64,000 nucleotides of DNA from JAGDVO01 sp964590075 [NCBI: uncultured Aquificales bacterium] (GCA_964590075.1 CAZPXS010000003.1:67085-131084), one strand, 5' to 3'. Shown: positions 9,166 through 19,289, numbered from the stretch's first letter. Program-made: numbers and translations. The notes: generated by a model from the sequence alone, not told the origin.

Positions 9166-9748
9166 TATGCTTCTCCAGATAAGCTTTCTTTAACTCCTCA
9201 ACCTCAAATATAGCCCATATAGGAAGGTTCAATTTCAAGAATTCCTCTTCCTTCTCCTCGGGTCTCAACACTATAGCCACTATCCCGACGATATCCACAC
9301 CCAACTCCCTTAGGGCTCGATAAGCTTTCAGTGTAGAGGATCCGGTAGTTATGACATCCTCTATGATTACAACTCTATCGCCTTCCTTAAGGTTCCCCTC
9401 TACCAATCTACCCGTCCCGTGATCCTTCTGTTCCTTCCTTACCACAAAGGCCTTTATAGGCTTACCCCTAAGGTAACTCGTATAACTAACCGCATAGGCT
9501 ATAGGATCCGCACCAAGTGTTAAACCACCAACGGCATCAATATCCAAGTTTTCCAACATATCGAATATTATATTACCTATAAGATAGAGTCCCTCAGGAT
9601 CCATAGTAACAGGTTTGCAATTTACATAGTAATTACTGATTCTACCGGACACCAACTTAAACTTTGGTTCCTCGCTATAGAGGAAAGATCTTTCAATAAG
9701 TAGCTCCTTAAGTTTCTCCCTGAAACTGTCCTCTTTTTGCCTTACCAT
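9152..9748 (-). CDS. pyrE: Orotate phosphoribosyltransferase
   Basis: Makes OMP from orotate and PRPP in pyrimidine synthesis. The 198-residue protein carries the PRPP-binding motif VVIIEDVITTGSST (about residues 127-140), the GGLTLGADPIAYAV segment, and the catalytic-loop region RKEQKDHGTGRLVEG. The start overlaps the rrf2 end by 41 bp, and the 3' end overlaps the nuclease gene, so translation is probably coupled. Why a pyrimidine gene follows an Fe-S type regulator is unclear. Confidence 0.92.
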   Translation of the reverse strand: MVRQKEDSFREKLKELLIERSFLYSEEPKFKLVSGRISNYYVNCKPVTMDPEGLYLIGNIIFDMLENLDIDAVGGLTLGADPIAYAVSYTSYLRGKPIKAFVVRKEQKDHGTGRLVEGNLKEGDRVVIIEDVITTGSSTLKAYRALRELGVDIVGIVAIVLRPEEKEEEFLKLNLPIWAIFEVEELKKAYLEKHSGLR

Positions 9749-10142
9749 AGTCTACAATTAAATCAGAAATCTTAGTTCTATTCAATAGATCAACGATAAT
9801 ACCTTGCAAGTTTTCCCAGAACACTCTGAGTTTACATATATTAACGAAATTACATATATCAGCATCAACCAAACAGGGACTAATCACTATATGGCCATCT
9901 ATCGCTTCTATAACCTCCATCAAACTTATCTCAGAAGGATCCTTAGCAAGCTTTATCCCACCGGTTTTCCCTCGATACGTAAATACTATCTTTTTGGCAG
10001 AAAGACTGGCTATTATTCTTGGTAGAAAAGATCTAGGAACATCAATTATTTCGGCTATCTCGTCTGTAGTGTACTTCTTGTCTTTATTTAGAGCCATAAA
10101 TATCAACATCCTTATAGCATAGTCGACCTGCCGAGTTATCAT
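9708..10142 (-). CDS. Rrf2-family transcriptional regulator with three cysteines
   Basis: Winged-helix regulator of the Rrf2/IscR/NsrR family, 144 residues. The N-terminus MITRQVDYAIRMLIFMAL and the helix-turn-helix TTDEIAEIIDVPRSFLPRII are typical. Three cysteines in the order C-X6-C-X5-C (about residues 94-107) could bind an Fe-S cluster that senses iron, nitric oxide or redox state. AGGAGG precedes the ATG. It is divergent from bioA and starts the rrf2-pyrE-nuclease unit. It may regulate itself; the actual targets are not visible. Confidence 0.85.
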   Translation of the reverse strand: MITRQVDYAIRMLIFMALNKDKKYTTDEIAEIIDVPRSFLPRIIASLSAKKIVFTYRGKTGGIKLAKDPSEISLMEVIEAIDGHIVISPCLVDADICNFVNICKLRVFWENLQGIIVDLLNRTKISDLIVDYGKAKRGQFQGET

Positions 10143-10171
10143 GCATCCTCCTTTTTTGATTCTATTTATTT

Positions 10172-10199
10172 AAAATACAATAATTACATAATTTGTCAA
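10172..10199 (-). promoter_or_regulatory. Putative rrf2 promoter
   Basis: Minus-strand TTGACA (10194-10199), 16-bp spacer, TATTTT (10172-10177), about 30 bp upstream of the rrf2 ATG. The -35 overlaps the left half of a BirA-like site. Confidence 0.5.
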
Positions 10200-10222
10200 T
10201 ATAAGGTTGTGCTCGTTTACAA
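10193..10222. promoter_or_regulatory. Candidate BirA (biotin repressor) operator
   Basis: TTGTCAAT (10193-10200) and GTTTACAA (10215-10222) are imperfect complements (6 of 8) separated by 14 bp. This is close to the known bacterial BirA site, TTGTAAAC and GTTTACAA halves spaced by 14-16 bp, and it lies upstream of the biotin gene bioA. Confidence 0.45.
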
Positions 10223-10291
10223 AATCAGAATTTTGGTCTAAATAGTAACTTAATTTCTAAAACCGCTTAGACATAACCAGGGAGGGAAGGG

Positions 10292-11638
10292 ATGTATAGC
10301 TACGAGGATCTAAAAAAATGGGATTTTGAATATTTCTGGCATCCCTTCACCCAGATGAAAGAGTATATGGAAAGAGCCCCTGTAATAATAGAAAGGGGAG
10401 AGGGGATATTCCTATACGATGTAAAGGGGAATAGATATATAGATGGAGTATCCTCACTTTGGGTGAACGTACATGGCCATAACAGAGAGGAACTAAATAA
10501 AGCTATAATTGAACAACTCTCCAAAATAGCACACTCAACGACACTTGGTATATCAAACATACCGGCTATACTACTTGCCAAAAAGCTCGTAGAAATAACA
10601 CCAAAAAGGTTAACAAAAGTTTTCTTCTCCGATACCGGTGCCTGCGCTATGGAGATAGCGATAAAGATGGCATACCACTACTGGCAGAATCTAGGCTTTA
10701 AAAGTAAGAAAAAGTTCTTAGCTATTAGAAATGGCTACCATGGAGATACTATAGGAGCAATGAGTGTTGGAGGTATAGACCTCTTCCATTCAGTCTATAG
10801 GCCCTTACTATTTGAGAACTATTTCGCCCCAAGTCCCTACTGTTATAGATGTGAGTTCAACTTAAAAAGGGATAACTGTGGTTTACTCTGCTTAGATAAA
10901 CTCGAGGAGATGGCGAAAAAACACAGAGACGAGATATGTGCCATTGTTGCGGAAAGTGCCATTCAGGCTGCAGGAGGAATGATAGTTTACCCGGAAGGTT
11001 ACATGAAAGGGTTGAGGGAAATAGCCGATAGATACGAGCTGCTACTTATACTCGATGAAGTAGCTGTGGGATTTGGTAGAACCGGTAAAATGTGGGGATG
11101 TGATCATGAAAATGTAGAACCAGACATAATGGCTATTGCTAAGGGTTTAACCGGTGGCTATCTACCCGTTGCGGCAACCCTCGTTTCCGAAAAGGTATAT
11201 AACGCCTTTCTTGGCGATTATACGAAAACCTTCTACCACGGTCATACCTATACGGGAAATCCCTTAGGTTGCGCCTGTGCCATTAAGAGCATAGAACTAT
11301 TCGAAAAGGATAAAACGCTCGAAAAACTACAGCCAAAGATAGAACACCTTAGAAAAAGGCTTGAAGAATTTTATGAACTGAGGCACGTTGGAGATGTGAG
11401 ACAAAAAGGTTTTATAGCTGGTATAGAACTGGTAAAGGATAAAAAAACAAAGGAACCTTTCCCATATGGGGAAAGAACTGGTTTTAAGGTTATATATAAA
11501 GCCAGAGAAAGGGAAGTACTGATAAGACCATTGGGAGATGTTATAGTGATAATGCCACCACTTATCATAGATATGGAAAACCTTGATAAACTGATAGATG
11601 TTATAAAATGGGCCATAAAGGAGGTTACGGAGAAATGA
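10292..11638 (+). CDS. bioA: Adenosylmethionine-8-amino-7-oxononanoate aminotransferase
   Basis: PLP enzyme that makes 7,8-diaminopelargonate in biotin synthesis. The 448-residue protein has the BioA start YFWHPFTQM, the [18 protein letters not shown] segment, [15 protein letters not shown] with the PLP Asp, and the Schiff-base lysine in [12 protein letters not shown]. The cysteine-rich insert [17 protein letters not shown] is seen in Bacillus- and Aquifex-type BioA. GGGAGGGAAGGG precedes the ATG. The stop overlaps the tyrS start (ATGA). No other biotin gene is in the window. A BirA-like site lies upstream. Confidence 0.92.
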   Translation: MYSYEDLKKWDFEYFWHPFTQMKEYMERAPVIIERGEGIFLYDVKGNRYIDGVSSLWVNVHGHNREELNKAIIEQLSKIAHSTTLGISNIPAILLAKKLVEITPKRLTKVFFSDTGACAMEIAIKMAYHYWQNLGFKSKKKFLAIRNGYHGDTIGAMSVGGIDLFHSVYRPLLFENYFAPSPYCYRCEFNLKRDNCGLLCLDKLEEMAKKHRDEICAIVAESAIQAAGGMIVYPEGYMKGLREIADRYELLLILDEVAVGFGRTGKMWGCDHENVEPDIMAIAKGLTGGYLPVAATLVSEKVYNAFLGDYTKTFYHGHTYTGNPLGCACAIKSIELFEKDKTLEKLQPKIEHLRKRLEEFYELRHVGDVRQKGFIAGIELVKDKKTKEPFPYGERTGFKVIYKAREREVLIRPLGDVIVIMPPLIIDMENLDKLIDVIKWAIKEVTEK

Positions 11639-12858
11639 TGAGCTTGGAAGAAGAGATTAGGCTTATAATGAGAAATGTGGTCGAATGTGTATCTGAGGAA
11701 GAACTTAAAGAAAAGCTTCTAAGAGCAAGAAGAGAGGGAAGGCCCCTAAAAATAAAGGCAGGATTCGATCCTACAGCACCGGACCTACACCTCGGCCATA
11801 CGGTACTACTCAGAAAGCTAAAGACTTTTCAGGACTTAGGGCACGAGGTGTATTTCCTGATAGGTGATTTTACCGCTATGATAGGTGATCCAACAGGTAG
11901 AAGTGAAACGAGAAAAGCCCTGAGTAGAGAGGAAGTGCTCGAAAACGCAAAAACCTATAAAGATCAGGTATTTAAGATCCTCGACCCCGAAAAGACGAAA
12001 ATAGTCTTTAACTCTTCCTGGTTCGATAAATTTACTTCCTACGATATGATTAAACTAACCGCTAAGTATACAGTGGCAAGGATGCTTGAGAGGGACGATT
12101 TCAAGAAACGCTTTAAAGAAGGTATACCCATATTCATACACGAGTTTGTATACCCCCTACTACAGGGTTACGATTCCGTGGCTCTTCATGCGGATGTTGA
12201 GCTTGGAGGTACAGACCAAAAGTTCAATCTACTTGTTGCAAGGGATATTCAGAGAGAGTACGGCCAGGAGCCGGAAGTTATAATGACACTACCGATACTG
12301 GAAGGTTTAGATGGTGTAAATAAGATGAGTAAATCCCTCGGTAACTACGTTGGTATAAACGAACCACCCCAGGAGATGTACGGTAAGTTAATGTCGATAA
12401 GTGATGAACTCATGTGGAGGTACTACGAACTCCTATCGGATCTCACCGTAGAAGAGATAGAGAAAAAGAAGGCTATGGTGGAAAGGGGAGAGTACCATCC
12501 AAAGAGGGCAAAGATGGATCTAGCCTTTGAAATAGTGGCGCGTTTTCATGGAGTTGTAGCGGCAAAGAGGGCAGAGGAAGAGTTTGAAAGGGTATTTAGT
12601 CAAAGGGAACTCCCGAGTGAAATGCCCTACTATGAATTTACGGAGGAAGAGGGTGTTAAGTTGGTTAAGGTGCTAACCGAGGTCGGTCTCGCCAAGTCAA
12701 ACTCCGAAGCGAGAAGACTTATAAGTCAGGGTGGGGTAAAGATAGATGGTGAAAAGGTCTGTGATGTCGATTTTATAATTCCGGCCGATGGGATGGAGAA
12801 AGTAATAAAGGTCGGGAAGAAGAATTTCATAAAGGTAAAAGTGAAAAGGAATGGGTAG
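11635..12858 (+). CDS. tyrS: Tyrosyl-tRNA synthetase
   Basis: Class I aminoacyl-tRNA synthetase. The HLGHT signature (HIGH), the [14 protein letters not shown] segment, and KMSKS in [12 protein letters not shown] are intact. The C-terminus is an S4-like RNA-binding domain ([14 protein letters not shown]). I place the start at 11635 rather than at an upstream in-frame ATG (11608), because AGGAGG at 11618-11624 fits this start and ATGA overlaps the bioA stop. The length of 407 residues fits the longer bacterial TyrRS group (TyrZ type). Confidence 0.93.
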   Translation: MMSLEEEIRLIMRNVVECVSEEELKEKLLRARREGRPLKIKAGFDPTAPDLHLGHTVLLRKLKTFQDLGHEVYFLIGDFTAMIGDPTGRSETRKALSREEVLENAKTYKDQVFKILDPEKTKIVFNSSWFDKFTSYDMIKLTAKYTVARMLERDDFKKRFKEGIPIFIHEFVYPLLQGYDSVALHADVELGGTDQKFNLLVARDIQREYGQEPEVIMTLPILEGLDGVNKMSKSLGNYVGINEPPQEMYGKLMSISDELMWRYYELLSDLTVEEIEKKKAMVERGEYHPKRAKMDLAFEIVARFHGVVAAKRAEEEFERVFSQRELPSEMPYYEFTEEEGVKLVKVLTEVGLAKSNSEARRLISQGGVKIDGEKVCDVDFIIPADGMEKVIKVGKKNFIKVKVKRNG

Positions 12859-13384
12859 AATAAGAGAACCAAAACCTGTCAACCTGATATGTGCCATAAC
12901 TTATAGGGATGAAGATGCAAAGATCATAGCGGAAAGACTACTTGAGGAAACCTTTGGCGAGATAGATGCAAAAAGTAGAGAATTCAACTTTTCAGACTAT
13001 ACCGACTATTACGAAGAGGAGATGGGTTTTCCACTTCTAAAGTACATCGTAAGCTTTAAGGATCTCAGACATCCTGAGAATATAGCACAGGTAAAGATAA
13101 CGTCAAACGAAATAGAAGAAAAACTATCAGTGGATGGCAAAAGAAGGGTAAATCTCGATACAGGCTATATTACGGAATCACAGTTGATACTCTTTAGTAC
13201 CAAAGGCTACTACCACAGGATCTATCTCGCAAAGGGGATATATGCGGAAGTTACCCTTTATTTTAGGGATGGATCCTTTAGGCCCTTTGAGTGGACCTAT
13301 AGAGATTATAGAAGTGATACTGTGATAGAGTTCCTAAACTCTGTTAGGGAAAGATACAGGGAAAAACTAAAGGCATGGCGGTAA
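12851..13384 (+). CDS. DUF4416 family protein
   Basis: A 177-residue protein matching the DUF4416 pattern I know from thermophiles and deltaproteobacteria: [11 protein letters not shown] near residue 50, a middle SNEIEEK...[12 protein letters not shown] segment, [15 protein letters not shown], and a C-terminal WTYRDYRSD. There is no signal peptide or membrane segment. The function is unknown. It overlaps tyrS by 8 bp and comM by 10 bp, so it is translated as part of that operon. Confidence 0.8.
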   Translation: MGRIREPKPVNLICAITYRDEDAKIIAERLLEETFGEIDAKSREFNFSDYTDYYEEEMGFPLLKYIVSFKDLRHPENIAQVKITSNEIEEKLSVDGKRRVNLDTGYITESQLILFSTKGYYHRIYLAKGIYAEVTLYFRDGSFRPFEWTYRDYRSDTVIEFLNSVRERYREKLKAWR

Positions 13385-14907
13385 GGATACTTGGTGCAAC
13401 GGTAATCGGGATCGAAGCTATACTTATAGATGTGGAAGTAGATATTTCACGAGGATTACCAGCCTTTAACATAGTAGGGTTACCCGATACTACGGTAAAG
13501 GAGTCAAAGGAGAGGATAAAGGTAGCTATTAAAAACTCCGGCTTTGATTTTCCGAATAGCAGAATCACCGTTAACCTCGCACCAGCCGATGTAAGAAAAG
13601 AAGGGTCGCTCTTTGACCTACCTATAGCCGTAGGGATACTAACCTACAAAGGATTCATAGAGGAAAAGGAGATCGAGAAAACACTCATCGTTGGGGAATT
13701 AGCTTTAGATGGAAGTGTTAGAAGGGTAAAGGGGATACTACCCATAGTATGGAAATCCCAAGAATGGAATATAAGAAGAATAATCCTACCTTCCTCAAAT
13801 CTAAGAGAGGCTCTCCTTGTGAGAAACAAGATAGGTGATGTAGAAATTTATCCTGTGGAAACACTAATAGACGTTGTAAATGTAATAAAGGGTTTGGAAA
13901 GAGCCTCTCTAGATGATTACAGCATAGACGATATAAACCAAGATTTTGATATAGATTACAGCGATGTACAGGGGCAGTTATCGGCAAAGAGAGCCATCCA
14001 GGTAGCTGTAAGTGGTAATCACAATATCCTGCTATTTGGTCCACCAGGTACCGGAAAGACAATGCTGGCACAGAGAGTAACTACAATTATGCCAGAAATG
14101 GATATAGATGAGATAATCGAAACCACAGCTATTTATAGTGTGGCGGGAGAGTTAAAGGAAGGAGAGGTTATAACTAAAAGGCCATTTAGAAGTCCACACC
14201 ACACCATATCAGACGTTGCTCTATTAGGAGGTGGAAGCCACTTTAAACCAGGTGAGATAAGCCTTGCAAATAACGGGGTACTATTCCTCGATGAACTACC
14301 CGAATTCAGAAGAAACGTTATAGAAGCCCTAAGACAACCTTTGGAGACAGGTTACATCTCGATAGGTAGAGCAGGGTACAAGATAACACTACCTGCCAAG
14401 TTTATGTTGGTTGCAGCGATGAATCCATGCCCATGTGGTTACCTCGGACATCCAACGAGAGAATGTAAATGTAGTCCAAATGAGATAAAAAGATACCTTG
14501 GTAAAATCTCAGGTCCTATAATGGATAGAATCGATATAAAAATAGAGGTTCCGGCCGAAAAGGAAGCAAGCTTAATCTCAAGTAAAACCCCTACGGAAGG
14601 TCCAACATCAGAGGAGATGAGGGAAAAAGTAATGATTGCAAGGGAGATTCAAATAAAGAGATTCAAAGATAGACCCTACAAATTCAACTCCAGAATACCT
14701 CCGAAAGATATAAGTGTATTTTGCAAGATGGATACCGATGCCGAAGAGGCGTTAGAAATAGCTATAAAAAAGCTATCCCTATCGATGAGGGCAGTACATA
14801 AAACCTTGAAGGTGGCAAGAACAATAGCTGATCTTGATAAATCCAAAAACATCGGAAGAAAACATATACTAGAAGCCTTACAGTACAGAAACATTCCCAC
14901 ATTCTAA
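13375..14907 (+). CDS. comM: ComM/YifB family Mg-chelatase-like AAA+ ATPase
   Basis: Hexameric AAA+ helicase of the ComM family, known to aid branch migration during natural transformation. The 510-residue protein has the Lon-like N-terminal domain (GLPAFNIVGLPDTTVKESKER), Walker A GPPGTGKT (about 222-229), Walker B LFLDELPEF, and the cysteine-bearing MNPCPCGYLGHP. The full family length is present. It ends 4 bp inside the convergent coaE gene. No other competence genes are visible here. Confidence 0.92.
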   Translation: MAVRILGATVIGIEAILIDVEVDISRGLPAFNIVGLPDTTVKESKERIKVAIKNSGFDFPNSRITVNLAPADVRKEGSLFDLPIAVGILTYKGFIEEKEIEKTLIVGELALDGSVRRVKGILPIVWKSQEWNIRRIILPSSNLREALLVRNKIGDVEIYPVETLIDVVNVIKGLERASLDDYSIDDINQDFDIDYSDVQGQLSAKRAIQVAVSGNHNILLFGPPGTGKTMLAQRVTTIMPEMDIDEIIETTAIYSVAGELKEGEVITKRPFRSPHHTISDVALLGGGSHFKPGEISLANNGVLFLDELPEFRRNVIEALRQPLETGYISIGRAGYKITLPAKFMLVAAMNPCPCGYLGHPTRECKCSPNEIKRYLGKISGPIMDRIDIKIEVPAEKEASLISSKTPTEGPTSEEMREKVMIAREIQIKRFKDRPYKFNSRIPPKDISVFCKMDTDAEEALEIAIKKLSLSMRAVHKTLKVARTIADLDKSKNIGRKHILEALQYRNIPTF

Positions 14908-15503
14908 ACTTTCCTTAACCTATCTATCAGTTCAAATACCTGTTTCTTAGTATCCTCAATACTTCCGGAGTTATCGATAACAAAGTGGGCCTTCTGTCTT
15001 TTCACCTCGATATCTATCTGACTCTTCAGTCTAATCTCCGCCTCCCTGTAACTCAATCCATCCCTTTCCATCAACCTCTTTATCTGTAGCTCTTTAGGCA
15101 CATAAACGACCACTATGTAGTCGAATCTATCCTCCGCTTTAACTTCAAATAAAAGGGGTATCTCGATAAAAACGGGAGAACATGGATTTTTCATCCCAAT
15201 TTCTACGAGCATTTTGTCCATCTCCATCCTTATCAATGGATGGAGAATACTCTCCAACAGGGATTTCTTTTCACTATCGTTAAAGACGATGTCTCCTAAT
15301 TTTCTCCTATCTATCTCTCCAGTCTCATCCAAAATATCAGCACCAAAAGCTTCAAGGATCCTATTGTAACCAATCTCTCCTTTTTTAGTGAGCCTTCTTG
15401 CTATCTCATCACTACTTAAAACATCGTAGCCGAGATCCTTTATCATTTTTATCACCGTACTTTTACCCGTTGCTATACCACCTGTTATAGCTATCTTCTT
15501 CAT
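14904..15503 (-). CDS. coaE: Dephospho-CoA kinase
   Basis: Last step of CoA synthesis: phosphorylates dephospho-CoA. The P-loop GGIATGKST starts at residue 8 when translation begins at MKKIAITGG (15503). A longer open frame reaches 15581 but runs into polA and adds 26 residues without family support; AGAGGG directly before 15503 supports the shorter start. The 199-residue length is typical. It lies 4 bp after the polA stop, a common polA-coaE pairing. Confidence 0.92.
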   Translation of the reverse strand: MKKIAITGGIATGKSTVIKMIKDLGYDVLSSDEIARRLTKKGEIGYNRILEAFGADILDETGEIDRRKLGDIVFNDSEKKSLLESILHPLIRMEMDKMLVEIGMKNPCSPVFIEIPLLFEVKAEDRFDYIVVVYVPKELQIKRLMERDGLSYREAEIRLKSQIDIEVKRQKAHFVIDNSGSIEDTKKQVFELIDRLRKV

Positions 15504-15507
15504 CCCT

Positions 15508-18027
15508 CTACCCCTCTTTGTCCCAGCTATCCCCAACATGAACATCGACAACAAGTGGAACCTCAAACTCAGGAACCACATTCTCCATTATTTCCTTCAC
15601 TTCTTCAACAAAACTATCCACCAGTTTCTCTCTTACCTCAAAAACAAGCTCATCATGTATCTGTAAAACCATATGGGCATCGAAATCCCTCTCCCTTATA
15701 AAATCATATACTTTCCTCATAGCTATCTTTATTATCTCAGCACTCGTACCCTGTATAGGTGTATTGATGGCTATTCTCTTTGCCAACTCTCTCTCATCCT
15801 TTCTCGGACTATAAAACTCCGGTATAGGCCTTATCCTTCCAAAGTAGGTCCTAACAAAACCCTTCTTTTTAGCCTCACTTATTGTGGACTCTATGAATTC
15901 CCTTACACCACGATACCTTTCAAAGTATAGATCGATAAACCTCTTAGCCTCTTCCACAGAAATACCGAGCTCCTTAGATAAACCATAGGGACTCATGCCG
16001 TAGATTATACCAAAATTAACGACCTTCGCTTTTCTTCTTAGCTCAGAAGTCACTTCCTCCTTCGCCACCTGAAAAACGCTAATTGCCGTACTTGTATGAA
16101 TATCCTCGCCCTTCCTAAAGGCATCAAGTAGAATCTCATCCTTTGATAGTTCAGCAAGTACTCTAAGTTCTATCTGAGAATAATCAAAAGAAACCATCTT
16201 GTAACCTTTTTCTGGGATAAACACGCCCCTCAATAACTTACCGTAATCACCCTTTATAGGGATATTCTGGAGGTTTGGCTCACTGGAGGATAGTCTACCC
16301 GTTACTACTGCAGTTTGGTTGTAGGTTGTATGAACCCTACCGGTTTCGGGATTGATAACCGATAGTAAACCATCAACATAAGTTGATTTTAACTTGGATA
16401 ACTGCCTATACTCTATCAGTAATGCTGGCAACCTGTGATACTCGCTCAGTGTTTCTAAAACTTCAATATCGGTAGAGTAACCTGTCTTTGTTTTCTTGAT
16501 AGGAGGAAGCCCCAACTTTTCAAATAGAACAAAGGCGAGTTGTCTCGGTGAGTTTATGTTAAACTTCATACCCGCTGTCTCGTATATCTCCTGAGTTATC
16601 GATCTTATCCTTGAATCTATATCTCTTCGAATCTCTAATAGTCTTTCTCTGTCTACCTTAACGCCTCTTATCTCCATATCCGCAAGAACTTCCGTTAAAG
16701 GTAGCTCTATATCGTAGTATACTTTTGATAGTCCCTTTTCTTCGAGCTTAGTTTTTATATACTTCCAGAGTCTACTAAGATTAGAGTAGTTAATTTCCCC
16801 CGACCCTATATGAGAGATGAGTATGTCCCTTAAAGAGTCAAACTTCCTGAGAGGATTTATGAGATGTATGGCGATAGCCAAATCGTACACTACAAAACCT
16901 GGTCTTATCCCTCTTACCAAAAACTTTGAAATTAATCTCTTCGCGTCATAGGCTAAAACCTCACTAGCAGAATAAACATACCCTTTTAAGCCATCTGGAT
17001 CGTTAATCCTTATGCTACTCGATTCACCTATTATAGCAAAGCCATCAACCTCTGGTATAACAAAAACCAAAGTCTCCTTTTCTCTGTATATGTTAACATC
17101 TAGGGTTGTCTTTAAATCCCCATATCCGTTAGAGTCGTCATTAGTAGAGTTGTCATTGGAAGAATAGGTAAGGGGATTGTGCTTTTCTATCTCCTTAAGT
17201 AGAGAATTAAACTCCAACTCCCTGTATATATACTTTAACTCCTCCAAATTAGGTTTCCTTACCCTTAGATCTTCAATATCAACACTAAGGTCGATATCTC
17301 TATTTATCTTGAATAATGACTCACTAAGATAGGCATCGTTTTTACCTTCCACCAGTTTTTTTCTAAGGCTCAAAGGTAAGGAGGATATTCTTTTATATAT
17401 CTCGTCGAGACTTTCAAACTTAAGGGCAAGTTCCTTTGCACTTTTATCACCAATACCCTTTACTCCCGGAATATTATCCGATTTATCGCCTATGAGAGAA
17501 AAATAAACGGCGAGCCTCGAGGGTGGTACCCCGTACTTCTCGGTGACCTTCTTCTCATCGTATAAAACTTCCTTCATCGGATCGAAGACTAAAATCTTAT
17601 TCTCTACAAGCTGAAGTAGATCCTTATCAGGAGAGACTATAACAACGGTAAAATCCTTTTCCTTTGCTCTTTTGGCCAGAGTCCCTATTATATCGTCCGC
17701 TTCCACGTTATCGATCATAATAATGGGTATACCAAGAGCCTTAAGTATCCTCAAAACATAGGGGATCTGAACCTGAAGATCAGCTGGCATAGGGGGTCTC
17801 GTAGCTTTATACTCCCTATAAATCTCCATCCTCTCCTTTGACTTTCCCTTATCGAAAACAACAGCCATATACTTAGGAGATTTTTCCTTTAATAGTTTCG
17901 TTATCATTCTCGTAAACCCGTAAACACTATTTGTGGGAAGTCCCTTGGTAGTTGATAGATAGGGAAGGGCAAAAAAGGCTCTATATAGATAGTTAGAACC
18001 ATCAACTATGTACAGATACTTGTCCAT
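15508..18027 (-). CDS. polA: DNA polymerase I, proofreading domain degenerate
   Basis: Repair and Okazaki-fragment polymerase of about 839 residues. The N-terminus is the 5'-3' flap nuclease (LYIVDGSNYLYRAFF, VEADDIIGTLA, GDKSDNIPGVKGIG). The polymerase domain has motif A DYSQIELRVLAELS, motif B RRKAKVVNFGIIYG and motif C QIHDELVFEV. The middle domain (about 310-470) lacks the DxE metal motif of the 3'-5' exonuclease, as in Thermus polymerases, so proofreading is probably lost. I prefer the ATG at 18027 over 18036 because the promoter -10 (18039-18044) is too close to the first ATG and would put the transcript start near the second. Confidence 0.93.
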   Translation of the reverse strand: MDKYLYIVDGSNYLYRAFFALPYLSTTKGLPTNSVYGFTRMITKLLKEKSPKYMAVVFDKGKSKERMEIYREYKATRPPMPADLQVQIPYVLRILKALGIPIIMIDNVEADDIIGTLAKRAKEKDFTVVIVSPDKDLLQLVENKILVFDPMKEVLYDEKKVTEKYGVPPSRLAVYFSLIGDKSDNIPGVKGIGDKSAKELALKFESLDEIYKRISSLPLSLRKKLVEGKNDAYLSESLFKINRDIDLSVDIEDLRVRKPNLEELKYIYRELEFNSLLKEIEKHNPLTYSSNDNSTNDDSNGYGDLKTTLDVNIYREKETLVFVIPEVDGFAIIGESSSIRINDPDGLKGYVYSASEVLAYDAKRLISKFLVRGIRPGFVVYDLAIAIHLINPLRKFDSLRDILISHIGSGEINYSNLSRLWKYIKTKLEEKGLSKVYYDIELPLTEVLADMEIRGVKVDRERLLEIRRDIDSRIRSITQEIYETAGMKFNINSPRQLAFVLFEKLGLPPIKKTKTGYSTDIEVLETLSEYHRLPALLIEYRQLSKLKSTYVDGLLSVINPETGRVHTTYNQTAVVTGRLSSSEPNLQNIPIKGDYGKLLRGVFIPEKGYKMVSFDYSQIELRVLAELSKDEILLDAFRKGEDIHTSTAISVFQVAKEEVTSELRRKAKVVNFGIIYGMSPYGLSKELGISVEEAKRFIDLYFERYRGVREFIESTISEAKKKGFVRTYFGRIRPIPEFYSPRKDERELAKRIAINTPIQGTSAEIIKIAMRKVYDFIRERDFDAHMVLQIHDELVFEVREKLVDSFVEEVKEIMENVVPEFEVPLVVDVHVGDSWDKEG

Positions 18028-18038
18028 ATCTTTCATGG

Positions 18039-18068
18039 ATAATAAAAATAACTCTAAAAGTTGACCAA
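18039..18068 (-). promoter_or_regulatory. Putative polA promoter
   Basis: Minus-strand TTGGTC (18063-18068), 18-bp spacer, TATTAT (18039-18044). Its -35 interleaves with the -35 of the divergent MFS promoter. Transcription would start close to the polA ATG, suggesting a leaderless mRNA. Confidence 0.45.
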
Positions 18069-18089
18069 GTAAAGCATAAGAGTTATTAT
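18061..18089 (+). promoter_or_regulatory. Putative promoter of the MFS-tadA-terC cluster
   Basis: TTGACC (18061-18066), 17-bp spacer, TATTAT (18084-18089). The start codon at 18099 lies only 10 bp after the -10 and no Shine-Dalgarno is present, so a leaderless transcript is likely. Confidence 0.5.
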
Positions 18090-18098
18090 CATAATCTT

Positions 18099-19289
18099 AT
18101 GAGAGATGCTTTTAGATCCTTAAGGTCAAAGAACTTTAGGCTCTTCTTCATAGGGCAAACCATCTCACTGATAGGTACATGGATGCAAAGGATAGCACTT
18201 CCCTACTATATTTATAGAACTACAAATTCTCCGTCTTTACTTGGCTTAACCGACTTTCTCAGTCAAATTCCCGCTTTGTTTCTCGGTATGGTAGGTGGAA
18301 TAGTGGCGGATAGATTAGATAGAAAAAAGCTCTTCATAACTACACAAATACTCGCCCTGATCCAAGCTATACTTCTGGCAATGTTCACAAATACAGATCA
18401 TCCAATAGTTCCAGTGATAATACTACTCGGTTTTTTACTGGGAATAATAAACTCCTTCGATATGCCCACTAGAAACGCCCTTATCCCTCTAATGCTTGAA
18501 AACAAAGAGGATATATCAAATGCAATAGCAATGATAGGAATGATGGTAAATATCGCTCGTATACTAGGCTCATCAATAGGTGGTTTCGTTATAGAGCATC
18601 TCGGTGAATATATGTGCTTCATCCTTAATGCGGTAAGTTTTATATTTGTGATAATAACACTATTTTTTATAGATATTAAAGAAGAGAAAGCCGTAAAAAA
18701 CGGCTCTTTCATAAAGGACTTAAAGGAAATAGTCATCTTCGTATCAAAAAATAGAAACATTCTGATCACTTTTACCCTGTTTGTTATAACAAATCTACTT
18801 GCGATGCCCTTTGCTGTAACAATGACTATATTTGTTAGGGATATTCTACATCAGTCGGCAAAAACACTAGGATTGATACTCGGTGCCATAGGTATAGGTG
18901 CGATGGTATCTGGCATGTTTATAGCCTCATTGAAAAATGTAAATCTAATAGGCAAACTCATACCGATACCTGCCCTGATTACTGGAAGTAGCTATCTTAT
19001 CATAGCCCTATCCCCCTACACGTACACGACATTTTTGACTTCTCTTCTACTAGGAATGAGTCTCACAGCATCTATTCTACTTACAAACACTTTCATACAA
19101 CTATCCGTTCCTGAATTTTTAAGAGGGAGGATGATGGGCATATACACTTCACTATTCATAGGTATAGCCCCCATAGGTAGCCTGATAATAGGTTTATCGA
19201 CAGAACATATTGGTATATTAAATACTGTGGAACTCATAGGTGTTATAGTACTAATATCAGGAATAATAGGAAGTTTTTTTTATTCTTAA
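18099..19289 (+). CDS. MFS transporter (DHA3/EntS-like exporter)
   Basis: Inner-membrane transporter with about 12 helices in 396 residues. The start FRSLRSKNFRLFFIGQTISLIGTWMQRIALPY is the hallmark of the DHA3 group (macrolide or siderophore exporters). The loop GGIVADRLDRKK is the MFS motif A between helices 2 and 3. The substrate is unknown. It heads a rightward cluster with tadA, terC and a CoA-transferase gene; the 18-bp gap to tadA suggests co-transcription. Confidence 0.87.
   Translation: MRDAFRSLRSKNFRLFFIGQTISLIGTWMQRIALPYYIYRTTNSPSLLGLTDFLSQIPALFLGMVGGIVADRLDRKKLFITTQILALIQAILLAMFTNTDHPIVPVIILLGFLLGIINSFDMPTRNALIPLMLENKEDISNAIAMIGMMVNIARILGSSIGGFVIEHLGEYMCFILNAVSFIFVIITLFFIDIKEEKAVKNGSFIKDLKEIVIFVSKNRNILITFTLFVITNLLAMPFAVTMTIFVRDILHQSAKTLGLILGAIGIGAMVSGMFIASLKNVNLIGKLIPIPALITGSSYLIIALSPYTYTTFLTSLLLGMSLTASILLTNTFIQLSVPEFLRGRMMGIYTSLFIGIAPIGSLIIGLSTEHIGILNTVELIGVIVLISGIIGSFFYS

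Noticed and set aside
15508-15581. Longer coaE start inside polA
   Set aside because: The added 26 residues precede the P-loop without family support, and the ribosome site fits 15503.
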